Shown: piece after piece, positions 12,285 to 22,237 of the stretch
How the letters are laid out: each line of letters opens with the position of its first letter
Position numbering within the stretch: position 1 is the first letter of the stretch
NCBI RefSeq assembly: GCF_001311985.1
Contig: NZ_BBCJ01000003.1
Coordinates: 122,859 to 186,858, forward strand
Length of the DNA: 64,000 bases
Direction: 5' to 3'
Source: Geotalea toluenoxydans JCM 15764
GTDB lineage: Bacteria; Desulfobacterota; Desulfuromonadia; Geobacterales; Geobacteraceae
The notes under the pieces: generated by a model
Databases searched by the model: none
What the model was told of the DNA's origin: nothing
Seen by the model: only the letters and a program-made list of their open reading frames with translations
Position numbers and translations under genes: made by a program

Positions 12285-12776
12285 ATGAAACATACAATAT
12301 CAGTGCTGGTGGAAAATGAATTCGGAGTGCTTTCCCGCGTGGTCGGACTCTTCTCCGGCCGCGGCTTCAATATCGATTCCCTTTCGGTGGCTCCAACCAA
12401 CGAGGAAACCATTTCCCGCATGACCATCGTCACCCGTGGTGACGAGCAGATACTGGAACAGATATGCAAGCAGCTGAACAAGCTGATCGACGTCATCAAG
12501 GTCATCGATTTCAACGAAGGAAATGCCATTGAGCGTGAAATGGCGCTGATTAAGGTCAACGCTGAAGATGACAGTCGCGCCGAGGTACTGAGAATCGTCG
12601 ATATTTTCCGCGCCAAAATCATCGATGTCACACCCAAGTCATATACCATCGAAGCAACCGGGGCTCCGCTTAAGATTGACGCCATACTGGAGCTGCTCAG
12701 GCCCCTGGGACTGAAGGAACTGGTGAGGACCGGGGCTGTGGCCATCGGCCGCGGCGCCAAGGGATGGAAGAGTTAA
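12285..12776 (+). CDS. ilvN: acetolactate synthase small (regulatory) subunit
   Basis: The 163-residue protein starts MKHTISVLVENEFGVLSRVVGLFS, an N-terminal ACT domain; only the first part of the motif (VENEFGVLSRV) needs quoting for recognition. The C-terminal half (EVLRIVDIFRAKIIDV...GAVAIGRGAKGWK) matches the small-subunit extension. It binds the ilvB product and confers valine feedback inhibition in the family. The frame is intact. The ribosome site is CGGAGGG. It is 65 bases after ilvB and 38 before ilvC, consistent with one operon. Confidence 0.95.
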   Translation: MKHTISVLVENEFGVLSRVVGLFSGRGFNIDSLSVAPTNEETISRMTIVTRGDEQILEQICKQLNKLIDVIKVIDFNEGNAIEREMALIKVNAEDDSRAEVLRIVDIFRAKIIDVTPKSYTIEATGAPLKIDAILELLRPLGLKELVRTGAVAIGRGAKGWKS

Positions 12777-12796
12777 AAGCAGGAAGCTTCATATAA

Positions 12797-13825
<1,029 letters not shown>

Positions 13826-13845
13826 GCTATTCTTTCGTTGCACCG

Positions 13846-13903
13846 GAGGCCGGATTCGGACCATTTACTCCCATTCGTGAGTTGTGCCCGGACCGGCCTC
13901 TTT
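13846..13903 (+). terminator. possible terminator after ilvC
   Basis: GAGGCCGG at 13846-13853 pairs with CCGGCCTC at 13893-13900, followed by TTTG. The loop is long (about 39 bases) and the T run is short, so it may be a weak terminator or an attenuation structure before psd. Confidence 0.4.
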
Positions 13904-13929
13904 GACGTTAGACCAATCAAGGACGGGTA

Positions 13930-14569
13930 ATGCGTAATAACAATGTTCCCATTGCTGTGGAAGGGCTGCCGTTTGTCGCTGGGGCGGCCTGATCAGCGCC
14001 ATTTTCATCATTATCGGCTGGAAAGTAGTTGCCGCCTTCTTCATCGTTGTCACCCTTTTCATCATCTTCTTCTTCCGCAATCCCAAGAGGGTTACGCCGG
14101 CAAATGAAAAGGCAGTCGTCTCTCCTGCCGACGGAGTCGTCATCTATCTAGGTCCCGCCCGCGAACCGCATCTTGACCAGGATATGATGAAAATCAGCAT
14201 TTTCATGTCCGTCTTCAATGTGCATATCAATCGGGTCCCCATATCCGCCAGGGTTGTTGATCAGTTCTACGGCCGGGGAAATTCCTCGATGTTCGCCATG
14301 AAAGCGCCACTTTTGAAAACGAGCAGAAAGGGCTGGTTCTTGAAACTGCAAACGGGATCAGGCTGGTGGTCGTACAGGTTGCTGGTCTCATCGCCAGGCG
14401 CATCGTCTGCTATCCTACCATCGGCACCATGCTCAGGCGGGGTGAACGCTACGGCCTGATCCGTTTCGGTTCCAGGTTGGACGTATATCTGCCCTTGGAT
14501 ACGGAACTGCAGGTAAAGATGGGGGATCAGACGGTTGCCGGAGAAACCATCCTGGGGGTAACGGCATGA
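13930..14569 (+). CDS. psd: phosphatidylserine decarboxylase-type proenzyme (frameshifted as read)
   Basis: It converts phosphatidylserine to phosphatidylethanolamine; it is membrane associated. The short form (about 213 residues) starts MRNNNVPIAVEGLPF at 13930. It continues after a frame change near 13990 through a hydrophobic segment (GWKVVAAFFIVVTLFIIFFF) and then RNPKR and VSPADGVV. HINRVPISARVV, TIGTMLRRGERYG and RFGSRLDVYLP follow. The FGS in the last motif is the expected Gly-Ser self-cleavage site that creates the pyruvoyl group. Further frame changes lie near 14283 and 14335. It overlaps pssA by ATGA, so the two steps of phosphatidylethanolamine synthesis are translationally coupled. 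Confidence 0.88.
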
Positions 14570-15348
14570 GCAGGGAAAATATGGAGGGGATGCGAAAAGG
14601 GATATACATCCTGCCGAACCTGTTCACTGCAGGCAGCCTTTTTGCCGGCTTTTACTGCATGGTCTCCACGCTCAACTATGATTACAAGACTGCAGCACTG
14701 TGGATACTGGCCTCTTCCATCTTTGACGGCCTTGACGGCAAAGTGGCACGATTGACGGGCACCGCCAGCAAATTCGGCGTCGAGTTCGATTCCCTTGCGG
14801 ACCTGGTTTCCTTCGGTGCAGCCCCCGGACTGCTCATGTATGCCTGGGCGCTGAAGCCATTCGGTCGCATCGGCTGGCTGGCTGCGTTCCTCTTCGTCGC
14901 CTGCGCTGCCTTACGCCTGGCCCGTTTCAACGTGCAGGTCGAAACGGTCGAGAGCAAGCGCTTCGTCGGCCTGCCGACGCCGGCGGCAGCCAGCATGGTT
15001 TCGGCCACCGTCCTGCTTTTCTATCATTTCGGCTGGCCCAGTTCTTTCAAAAAACTGGCCATCCTCCTGCTCATCTACTTCCTGGCCCTGCTCATGGTTT
15101 CCAATGTGCGTTACTACTCCTTCAAAGACCCGGAGCTGATCAAGCGCCAGCCATTCGCCTTCCTGGTATTGGCGGTCATTCTTCTCATCGTCATTGCCGC
15201 CGAACCGGTGATCATGCTTTTCGTCATCTTCTGCGGCTACATGCTTTCCGGACCGGTCGGCTATGTGCTAACGCTGCCGCGACGACTCCGGCTCAAGCGG
15301 GCCATGCACAGGGGGCACGAGGAATTGCGCCCACCCGGCAAAAAATAA
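14566..15348 (+). CDS. pssA: CDP-diacylglycerol-serine O-phosphatidyltransferase
   Basis: The 260-residue membrane protein makes phosphatidylserine from CDP-diacylglycerol and serine. The CDP-alcohol phosphotransferase signature DGx2ARx8Gx3Dx3D is complete (DGLDGKVARL...GVEFDSLAD, residues about 55-85). Several hydrophobic segments follow. It is an intact frame. Its ATG overlaps the psd stop codon, and the product feeds Psd. A segment of about 460 bases without genes follows, holding the leuA promoter and leader. Confidence 0.94.
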   Translation: MSRENMEGMRKGIYILPNLFTAGSLFAGFYCMVSTLNYDYKTAALWILASSIFDGLDGKVARLTGTASKFGVEFDSLADLVSFGAAPGLLMYAWALKPFGRIGWLAAFLFVACAALRLARFNVQVETVESKRFVGLPTPAAASMVSATVLLFYHFGWPSSFKKLAILLLIYFLALLMVSNVRYYSFKDPELIKRQPFAFLVLAVILLIVIAAEPVIMLFVIFCGYMLSGPVGYVLTLPRRLRLKRAMHRGHEELRPPGKK

Positions 15349-15436
15349 CACGACAGCAGCAGAGCGTGCTTTGTTTTTACCTAAATCAAACGTAAGTTAT
15401 AATCGCAAAACTTATGGAAATACTTAAGAAAATCCC

Positions 15437-15466
15437 TTGACAGATGTTAAGGGATTTTTCTATTAT
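15437..15466 (+). promoter_or_regulatory. sigma70 promoter for leuA leader
   Basis: A perfect -35 box TTGACA (15437-15442) and TATTAT -10 (15461-15466) are separated by 18 bases. The same stretch contains the inverted repeat AAAATCCCTT / AAGGGATTTT, which could also end transcription from pssA. Transcription would start near 15473, just before the T-box leader. Confidence 0.75.
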
Positions 15467-15479
15467 CGGATCAATTCAA

Positions 15480-15741
15480 AAAGCTGTGAAGAGGAGTAGT
15501 AGTCGTTCGATCACCTCAAAGAGAGCTGACGGCAGGTGCGAGTCAGCAGGTGAAGACGATGAACTCGCCTCGGAGCTTCTCCCGTGAAAGGGAATCATCA
15601 TTCTGATTCCTGTGTAATTGGAGACGTTGCCCGCGTCAAGGGTCAAACAAGGTCTTGAATCGTTGCTGATCGATTCGGGATGAATGAGGGTGGTACCGCG
15701 GAGATAGAACCTTCGCCCCTTGTCGGGGCGGAGGTTTTTTT
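15480..15741 (+). promoter_or_regulatory. T-box riboswitch (leucine-type candidate) upstream of leuA
   Basis: The leader has the T-box consensus (GAGGGTGGTACCGCGG at 15686-15701), followed by an intrinsic terminator and then leuA. Stem I can be traced from GAAGAG (15487) with an AGAGAGCTGAC...GTCAGC arm. The likely specifier loop is GACGATGAACTCGCCTCGGAG, where CTC (15564-15566) would be a leucine codon. T-box RNAs sense uncharged tRNA: binding at the specifier and at the T-box bulge stabilises an antiterminator. This predicts leuA expression when leucyl-tRNA is scarce. The specifier assignment is my reading of the fold and is less sure than the T-box itself. Confidence 0.88.
15708..15741 (+). 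terminator. T-box leader terminator
   Basis: AACCTTCGCCCC pairs with GGGGCGGAGGTT around a TTGTC loop and is followed by a run of seven Ts. It competes with the antiterminator formed by the T-box sequence just upstream. Confidence 0.85.
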
Positions 15742-15807
15742 GTTTCCCGCTCGCTTTCCGGAAATGGTGTGGAATAATAACATGGCAAAATAAAAGGGGG
15801 TACAGTA

Positions 15808-17358
15808 ATGGCTACAAAGAAATCGGAGCACAAGACAATCAAGATCTTCGACACCACGCTCAGGGACGGGGAACAGTCTCCCGGCGCCAGCATGACCATC
15901 AGCGAAAAGCTGCGTATCGCCAACCAACTGGTCAAACTGAAGGTGGATGTCATAGAGGCGGGTTTCCCCATTGCTTCAGAGGGAGATTTCGAAGCAGTGA
16001 AAAAAATCGCCCAGACCATCAAGGGGCCGGAAATAGCCGGTTTGTGCCGCTCCAGCTTCAAGGACATAGACCGGGCCTGGGAAGCCCTGCAATATGCAGG
16101 AGACAGGGGACGCATTCACACCTTCATCGCCACCTCGGATATTCATATGAAGTACAAGCTGAAAATGTCGCCAAAGGAGGTCCTTGAGTCGGCGGTTAAG
16201 GCAGTCAAACGGGCCAAGTCTTATACGCCCAATGTGGAATTCTCCTGCGAAGATGCGGTGCGCACCGAGATCAAGTTCCTTGCCGAGGTCGTTGGCGCGG
16301 TCATCGATGCCGGAGCGACAGTGGTCAATATCCCCGACACGGTCGGTTATACCATTCCTTTCGAGTACTTCAACATTATAAAATACCTGAAGGACAACGT
16401 GGCCAATGTGGACAATGCGACCATTTCCGTCCACTGTCACAACGATCTCGGCCTATCCGTGGCAAATTCCATTGCCGCCATCCAGGCCGGGGCAGGCCAG
16501 GTGGAATGCACCATTAACGGTATCGGCGAGCGCGCCGGCAACTGCTCACTGGAGGAATTCGTCATGGCCATCAAGACGCGCCCCGACATCCTCCCCTTCA
16601 AGACCAACGTGGCCAGCGAGCATTTGACCCCGGCCAGCCGCCTGCTGACCACCGTCACCGGTATCGTTGTCCAGCCCAACAAGGCCATTGTCGGCGCCAA
16701 CGCCTTCGCCCATGAAGCCGGCATTCATCAGCACGGCATGCTCATGGATAAGACCACCTATGAGATCATGACCCCCGAGTCGGTGGGGCTCAAATCAAGC
16801 TCGTTGGTGCTCGGCAAGCATTCAGGTCGACATGCCTTTAAAAAGCGTCTGGAAGAGCTGGGTTATGATCTGGACGATGGTAAGCTCAATCAGGCATTCG
16901 AGCGGTTCAAGGCTCTGGCCGACCTGAAAAAGGAAGTTTTTGACGAAGATCTGGATGCACTGGTGGCCGACGAGATTATGAGAGCCCATGAAATCTATAA
17001 ATTGAGCCATATTACTGTCACCTGCGGTTCCTTTGCCGTGGCCACCGCCACCGTACAGATGGAAATCGAAGGCACACCGGTCCGCACCGCCGAACTGGGA
17101 GACGGGCCGGTGGATGCCACCCTCAAGGCCATCAAGAAACTCACCAAGACCAAGGCAAAGCTGCAGCAGTATAATGTTGGTTCCATCACCGGCGGCACCG
17201 ATGCCCAGGGTGAGGTGAACGTTCGTTTGGCCGAGGGCACGCGCACCGTTATCGGCAAGGGCTCATCCACCGACATCATCGAAGCCTCGGCAAAAGCCTA
17301 CATCGATGCCTTGAATAAACTTCATTTCAAGGTAGAAAGACCAATGGAAAGTCTCTGA
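15808..17358 (+). CDS. leuA: 2-isopropylmalate synthase
   Basis: It condenses acetyl-CoA with 2-ketoisovalerate, the committed step of leucine synthesis. The 516-residue protein has the catalytic signature FDTTLRDGEQSPGASM (residues 13-28), the metal-binding HCHNDLGLSVANS, NGIGERAGNC, and HEAGIHQHGM. The C-terminal regulatory domain (from about residue 390) includes GGTDAQGEVNVRL and allows leucine feedback. The frame is intact. An AAGGGGG site precedes the ATG. It is regulated by the upstream T-box leader. Its keto-acid substrate is produced by the nearby ilvBNC-D enzymes. Confidence 0.96.
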   Translation: MATKKSEHKTIKIFDTTLRDGEQSPGASMTISEKLRIANQLVKLKVDVIEAGFPIASEGDFEAVKKIAQTIKGPEIAGLCRSSFKDIDRAWEALQYAGDRGRIHTFIATSDIHMKYKLKMSPKEVLESAVKAVKRAKSYTPNVEFSCEDAVRTEIKFLAEVVGAVIDAGATVVNIPDTVGYTIPFEYFNIIKYLKDNVANVDNATISVHCHNDLGLSVANSIAAIQAGAGQVECTINGIGERAGNCSLEEFVMAIKTRPDILPFKTNVASEHLTPASRLLTTVTGIVVQPNKAIVGANAFAHEAGIHQHGMLMDKTTYEIMTPESVGLKSSSLVLGKHSGRHAFKKRLEELGYDLDDGKLNQAFERFKALADLKKEVFDEDLDALVADEIMRAHEIYKLSHITVTCGSFAVATATVQMEIEGTPVRTAELGDGPVDATLKAIKKLTKTKAKLQQYNVGSITGGTDAQGEVNVRLAEGTRTVIGKGSSTDIIEASAKAYIDALNKLHFKVERPMESL

Positions 17359-17380
17359 TCATCTTCACAGTTTTTGCACA

Positions 17381-17418
17381 AAGAGCCCCTTCTCCAGACG
17401 GAGGAGGGGCTCTTATTT
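17381..17418 (+). terminator. intrinsic terminator after leuA
   Basis: AAGAGCCCCTTCTCC pairs with GGAGGAGGGGCTCTT around AGAC and is followed by ATTTTA. It is 23 bases after the leuA stop. Confidence 0.85.
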
Positions 17419-17482
17419 TAGCCGTTGCTTTTTCCTCACATCTGAAATATCGTGGGTGCCAGCTTTCCAACGGAGATCACCG

Positions 17483-17959
17483 ATGAAGAGACTATTTGCA
17501 CCAATCCTGATGCTGCTGGCGATTGCCGGCCTGGCCATGGCCCAGACGACACTATTTCATTTCGACGGCACTGCCTTCCAGGAAGGAGCCAGCACCGGCG
17601 TTACGTCCATATCCGCCGTAGATGGCTATCTCCCCTCTGCCGAAAATGAAAAGACACCGGCTAAACCGGCAAAACTGCCGGCTGGCAGCGGTGGCCTCGC
17701 CCTGCTCTGCTATGTGCAGCAGTCCGGCGGAAAACTGACCGGCGCGGGGGGTTACCATCCCATTGCCAGCGCCCCTGTTGAAATCAGCGGCCCGCGAATT
17801 AAGCTCATGGCCCGTACCGATGAATCGGGATACCTCTTCCTGGCACTGCCGGCCGGGCAGTACGAGGTAAAATACGCGCCATTCTCGAAGAAAATCAGGA
17901 TCGAAAAAGGCAAAAACACCCTGGCCGCCATAAGAGGCGGGAAAAGGATGGTCGATTGA
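17483..17959 (+). CDS. small exported protein with carboxypeptidase-regulatory-like fold
   Basis: A GTG at 17456 is possible, but the ATG at 17483 follows CGGAGA and begins a clear signal peptide (MKRLFAPILMLLAIAGLAMA), so it is preferred; the protein has 158 residues. After a low-complexity spacer (residues 35-70) comes an Ig-like pattern: YHPIASAPVEISGP, TDESGYLFLALPAGQYEV, YAPFSKKIRIEKGKN. This resembles the regulatory domains in the exported protein at 7763. It overlaps the next gene by four bases (ATGA), so it is probably translated with the metalloprotease-like protein. The function is unknown. Confidence 0.6.
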   Translation: MKRLFAPILMLLAIAGLAMAQTTLFHFDGTAFQEGASTGVTSISAVDGYLPSAENEKTPAKPAKLPAGSGGLALLCYVQQSGGKLTGAGGYHPIASAPVEISGPRIKLMARTDESGYLFLALPAGQYEVKYAPFSKKIRIEKGKNTLAAIRGGKRMVD

Positions 17960-19716
17960 TGATGAAAAATCTTCGTTTGTTGCTGGTTACCCTGCTGGCC
18001 CTGTTCCCATCTCTGGTGACGGCAGGAGCTCTTGATACCTATTACCTGCAGCGCTTCGGCGCCCTGTACGGAACTCAGCAGCAAACCGTCGGGGTTGTCT
18101 CCAGTCAACCGGCAAGCCCCAGAGAACGCTGCCTTACCCCCCTCCATCATGGCTCTCAAGGGATTGGCCGAAACTGTCCACCGAGACCCAGAAAACCCTG
18201 GCCAAATACCTTGCAAAACCCAGCTGGTCAGACGAACAGGTTTACATTTCTACAGGTGGGAATTTTAAGATCCACTATGCAGGAAGCGGGGTGGATGCCC
18301 CTCCTTCAACAGCCTGGGTGCAGACGGTGGCCGCCACGTTCGAGGAGGTATATGCGAAAGTTGTGCAGATGGGTTATCGGGCAGCTCCGACGTCAGCCGG
18401 GCCCTATGACATATATTTACAGAATATGGGAGTCAGGGCCTTTGGCATAACCGAGTCCGATATCCAGTCCTCTCTTGGACCAAACTCTTTTACCAGCTTC
18501 ATTACCATCGACAACGACTTCTCTGCCAGCGAATTCGGCACACAGATCACTGAATACACGCCGCTGAAGGCTCTGCAAATCACCGCCGCCCATGAGTACC
18601 ACCATGCCATTCAGTACGGCTACAATTTTTTCTTCGACATCTGGTACGCTGAAGTGACCGCCACCTGGATGGAAGATGAAGTTTACGATGGGGTCAACCA
18701 GCTTTATATTTATATCAACAACTACCTGGGGAAAACCATGCCCCTTGATGCCACCGCTCCAAGCGGCGACACAGCGAATACGGCCGCTGGATCTTCAACC
18801 GCTACCTGACTGAACGGTATGTCCAGAGCCTGTGGTGAGGCAGATCTGGGAGCAGCTGGCAACGCAGTCCTCACCGGGCGGAGGCGCCAACATACCGATG
18901 CTGCCGGTCATCGATACGGTCCTCAGAGCTAAGGGAAGCAGCCTTGACAACGATTTCTTCTCCTTCAGCAAAAAACTGTACCTGCGGGATTGGACCAGCC
19001 ACACCAACGACATTGCTCTGATTCATCCGGTCGTACCGAAACAGGCATTTTCAGCCTATCCGGTAAGCAGTGGCACCTCTCCCGGCCTACCCCATTATTC
19101 CTTTGCCTTTTACAAGTTCGTCAAGTCAGCCACTGCGCCGCAGGATCTGGTGCTCCGTTTATCCCAATCTCAGGGAATCAACGTTGCAGCCTTCAGAAAG
19201 AACACCAGCGGCAGCATCGACCAGTTTTCACAGGCTGCCGACGGCACCATCACCATTCCATCCTTCAATGCCGCCGGAACTGAGGAGGTGATGCTGCTCA
19301 TCTGCAACGCCAGCTCCTCCGACAACCTCATGGCTTATTTCAACACCGACGGCTCTACGCTCCCACCTGTATCCGGCGGCACCACGACTGCATCGGGGGG
19401 AGGTAAAAGCGGCTGTTTCATCGCCACGGCCGCCTATGGCAGTTATCTGCATCCGAAGGTGGCAATGCTTCGCCAATTCCGCGACCATTATCTGCTGACC
19501 AACGCGCCCGGCAGGGCCTTTGTCTCCCTCTACTACCGGGTCAGCCCGCCTCTGGCAGCATTCATAGCCGAACATGCCACAACACGAACCCTGTGCCGCG
19601 CGGCTCTGACACCGATTGTTTTCTTCGTCGAACATACGGCGATGCTCCCCCTTTTCCTGACCGCGATGGGCGGCATCCTCCTGGCCCGGCGCTCCCGAAA
19701 GCACTTTGCCGTTTGA
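17956..19716 (+). CDS. exported zinc-metalloprotease-like protein with CFI-box C-terminus (frameshifted as read)
   Basis: The signal peptide is [20 protein letters not shown].. to VTAG. The HExxH zinc motif lies in [14 protein letters not shown] (near 18590), with a downstream acidic WMEDEVYDG that could supply another ligand. This arrangement fits the MXAN_6640-type putative metalloproteases. The C-terminus carries [17 protein letters not shown] and a long hydrophobic end ([19 protein letters not shown]), matching the CFI-box C-terminal domain, a presumed sorting or anchoring signal. Frame changes near 18165, 18775 and 18825 split it; each is repaired by one base (for example [13 protein letters not shown] and [11 protein letters not shown]). 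It is about 580 residues when repaired. The substrate is unknown. Confidence 0.75.
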
Positions 19717-19720
19717 AACA

Positions 19721-19754
19721 GAAGAGGCGGAACCAATCTCGTTCCGCCTCTTCT
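19721..19754. terminator. bidirectional intrinsic terminator between convergent genes
   Basis: GAAGAGGCGGAAC pairs perfectly with GTTCCGCCTCTTC around CAATCTC. It sits just after the metalloprotease stop and before the end of the opposite-strand gene at 19808, so it can serve both. Confidence 0.8.
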
Positions 19755-19807
19755 ACCAATCCTTTTCCATGTTGCCTTCTGCCGCTTCCTTCCCCTGCAG
19801 CGCAGCC

Positions 19808-20260
19808 TTACAACCCACAGGCCTTCATCTCCTTGTCCAGTTTGTCCTTGGTGATCCCCAGGGCACGACAGATGGTATCCCGGTCACATTGATAACGATC
19901 CAAGGCCATCAAGAGCAATGCCTTTTTCAGAGAACTGGACAGCTTGTCCATCAGGTTCTCTTTACTCGTTGCCGAAATCAGTGAAAACAGCGGTTCCAGG
20001 TTTTTCTCAAAGAGCCTGGCATTCTCATCGATTTTCCTGCGACTGTTCGTTTCCATTCTTATCACCTTGACCATCGTGGCAATTATTTCATCCATATTTT
20101 CCTGGACATACCTCAAGGTATCCCAATGATTATCCACAGTCAGAATCTGGCTTGAAGTCATTCCCACGCCAACTGGCCCCTTTTTAACCATCACTACTTC
20201 CATGATCCGGAAAGTGCCTTCCCCTGCCTTTTCTTCAGGCGCTACGCATCTGTATCCCAT
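19808..20260 (-). CDS. hypothetical protein with Fis-like C-terminal helix-turn-helix
   Basis: The 150-residue soluble protein has GGAGG eight bases before the ATG at 20260. The middle is predicted helical (ENMDEIIATMVKVIRMETNSRR). The last 40 residues (LLLMALDRYQCDRDTICRALGI, then TKDKLDKEMKACGL) resemble the helix-turn-helix of Fis-type activators. The N-terminal 50 residues are not recognised. It lies 45 bases downstream of the triheme cytochrome gene on the same strand, so it may be co-transcribed. A DNA-binding or adaptor role is possible but unproven. Confidence 0.5.
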   Translation of the reverse strand: MGYRCVAPEEKAGEGTFRIMEVVMVKKGPVGVGMTSSQILTVDNHWDTLRYVQENMDEIIATMVKVIRMETNSRRKIDENARLFEKNLEPLFSLISATSKENLMDKLSSSLKKALLLMALDRYQCDRDTICRALGITKDKLDKEMKACGL

Positions 20261-20305
20261 GGCCGTATCCTCCAGTTCGATCAGTTACCTACTCCCCCAC
20301 CACTC

Positions 20306-20886
20306 CTACTTGATGTGGCAGGTCAGACAGAGGTTGCTGCGATCATTGCTCGCCACCAGATGGGGTGCTTTCCGGTTCAACGGGTCATGACAGGTCAGGC
20401 AGCCAACCCTGCCGTCAACAAGCACCATGTTCGGGTCGATGTTTTCCAGTCGGCGAAGTTGTTCATTGATGTAGCTGCACTGCCGTAGTGGGTGCCGATG
20501 GGATGGCTTCTCAGGCCATCTCCCGAAAAGGTCCCGGAATTGGCAGCATTCTTGTAGCTGATATCGTGTGCGGGAGATGTTGATCCGTCGTGGCAGCTCA
20601 GGCAGTCGAAGGAAAAGGAATCCACCTCGAAAGTCTCTCCGTCCTTGACGACGGTAAAAGGCTTGTCTGCAAAAAATTCCCCGTATTGAGAAGTGGATGC
20701 CTTCCTCACAGCATTGATGCGTCCCCGGAAGTTGTAGTCCTCAACAGGATCCTCAAGCTGCTTTACAAAAGTGCAGGGCTCACCGGTGGATGCGGAAACG
20801 TCAATCGAATTTGCAATCATCGCACATGCAAAAAGAACGGCTGCCATGGTTTTCTTTGTTCCCCATATGATATTGATGTTTAACAT
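20306..20886 (-). CDS. triheme c-type cytochrome, exported (frameshifted as read)
   Basis: The start at 20886 is chosen because GGAG precedes it and a hydrophobic export signal follows (TMAAVLFACAMIANSIDVSAS). One frame change near 20458 hides the C-terminus. Correcting it gives LENIDPNMVLVDGRVGCLTC, then HDPLNR, and the end SNLCLTCHIK with a stop at 20306. Three CxxCH motifs result (CLSCH, CLTCH, CLTCH). The protein has about 193 residues. It is probably a periplasmic electron carrier. The pattern DCLSCHDGSTSPAHDI is common in Geobacter cytochromes. Confidence 0.78.
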
Positions 20887-21248
20887 GGCCTGGCTCCTGG
20901 AATGTATTTGATATTTGCCTTTGTTATTACAACCTCCGTACCATTTGGCAGGCCCCGCAACTTTTTTCATAACTACCTGATTTTTATCTGGTATTCTCAA
21001 ACATGGCTGTCTGTCTTTTTTTTCTGCAAAAAGAAATCGTGTTCAGGTGTTGCACAGAGATCCCGGAATAATTTGAAAATTGACTGTTCTTTCAAAGAGT
21101 TACCATCAAAAGAACATTTCTGAACAGCTGATCCCACTTGAACAGCAGCTTTTTAAGCAGCACCAGCCTTGAATCTGCAAGGAGTTATGGTATTATTAAC
21201 CCTCTTTCAGGGATGACCATCCCTTCACAACACTGCAATGGAGAATAC
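20887..21248. promoter_or_regulatory. divergent intergenic region with an inverted repeat
   Basis: This 362-base gap separates the cytochrome (-) from the radical SAM gene (+). It holds the inverted repeat TGTTCTTT (21085-21092) and AAAGAACA (21109-21116), separated by 16 bases. TTGACT at 21080-21085 overlaps its left arm and could be a -35 box. A T run (21016-21025) lies upstream. No gene was recognised. The repeat could be an operator, but no partner regulator is identified. Confidence 0.3.
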
Positions 21249-22205
21249 ATGGTAGCTGCTTTCAAAGAACGCCTGCAAAGCCTGGATCCGGTTTATATCA
21301 CCTTCGACTCGTTGCAGACACTGCAGCTTAACCTGGGAAACCTCTGCAACATGTCCTGCCGCCATTGTCACGTAAATGCCTCCCCCCAGGGACGTGAGAT
21401 CATGGGCAAAGAAGTCATGGACAAGGTAATCGCCTTCCTGTCCCGCCAGCCAGGCATTGCTCTGGATGTAACAGGGGGCTGCCCGGAGATGAATCCCCAT
21501 TTCCGCTATCTCATGGAGGCAACCGCCGGCCTGTCCCCACGTCGCATCGTTCGCAGCAACCTGACCATTATGGAAGAACCGGAAATGGCGTGGCTGCCCG
21601 AGTTTTACAGCAAGCACGGCATTGTCATCACCGCATCTCTGCCGTGTTATCTTGAGGAAAATATCGACAGACAACGGGGGCAAGGTGTCCATGCCAAATC
21701 CATTGCCGCACTGAAGCGGCTTAACGAGGTCGGCTATGGCTACCGTCACGAGCTGAACCTGGTCTACAATCCGGGAGAAGCCTTTATCCCCGGCTCGCAG
21801 AAAGAGCTGGAAGCGGCCTACAAGGTTGAGCTTTTCGAGCGCCATGGCATTACCTTCGACCACCTCTATGCCATCACCAATGCACCCATAGGCCGTTTCA
21901 GGGAATATCTCGAGTCCAAGGGAGCCCTTGATCGCTACCTGAACCTGCTTGCCACCAGCTTCAACCCCGATGCGGCAAGAAACCTCATGTGTCGTACCCT
22001 GGTAAGCGTCGACTGGCAAGGCTTTATCTACAACTGCGATTTCAATCAGGCGGTAGGTATGCCCATTACTAATCCTTCCGGGTGCATCCTCAAGATAGAT
22101 GACCTGGAGCAGACGACAAAACACGGCGCCGAACTTTTCCTCGCCCAGCATTGTTACTGCTGTACTGCAGGAAGCGGCTCCAGTTGTACCGGCGCCACTG
22201 CATGA
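21249..22205 (+). CDS. radical SAM protein with DUF3641 / Cys-rich C-terminus (ArsS-like)
   Basis: The start MVAAFKERL at 21249 has TGGAG six bases upstream; an upstream ATG at 21138 has no ribosome site. The cluster motif is [10 protein letters not shown] (CxxxCxxC), preceded by LQLNLGNL. The second half has the [15 protein letters not shown] and [15 protein letters not shown] patterns of the arsenosugar-synthesis ArsS / DUF3641 family. It ends in a cysteine-rich tail ([15 protein letters not shown]). Relatives are known to carry selenocysteine in this family, but here the tail cysteines are encoded by ordinary codons. About 318 residues. pgi begins 32 bases downstream. The substrate is not established by the sequence. 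Confidence 0.8.
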   Translation: MVAAFKERLQSLDPVYITFDSLQTLQLNLGNLCNMSCRHCHVNASPQGREIMGKEVMDKVIAFLSRQPGIALDVTGGCPEMNPHFRYLMEATAGLSPRRIVRSNLTIMEEPEMAWLPEFYSKHGIVITASLPCYLEENIDRQRGQGVHAKSIAALKRLNEVGYGYRHELNLVYNPGEAFIPGSQKELEAAYKVELFERHGITFDHLYAITNAPIGRFREYLESKGALDRYLNLLATSFNPDAARNLMCRTLVSVDWQGFIYNCDFNQAVGMPITNPSGCILKIDDLEQTTKHGAELFLAQHCYCCTAGSGSSCTGATA

Positions 22206-22237
22206 CCGAGATAAACAAAATATCTTCCGGAGGGGCT

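Noticed and set aside
15421..15466. Simple terminator only, for the AAAATCCCTT/AAGGGATTTT repeat
   Set aside because: The same bases contain perfectly spaced TTGACA and TATTAT boxes in front of a T-box leader, so a promoter is the stronger reading; it may do both.
22203..22205. TGA at the end of the radical SAM gene as a selenocysteine codon
   Set aside because: The sequence after it shows no family-like continuation and leads straight into the pgi ribosome site, so it is a normal stop.
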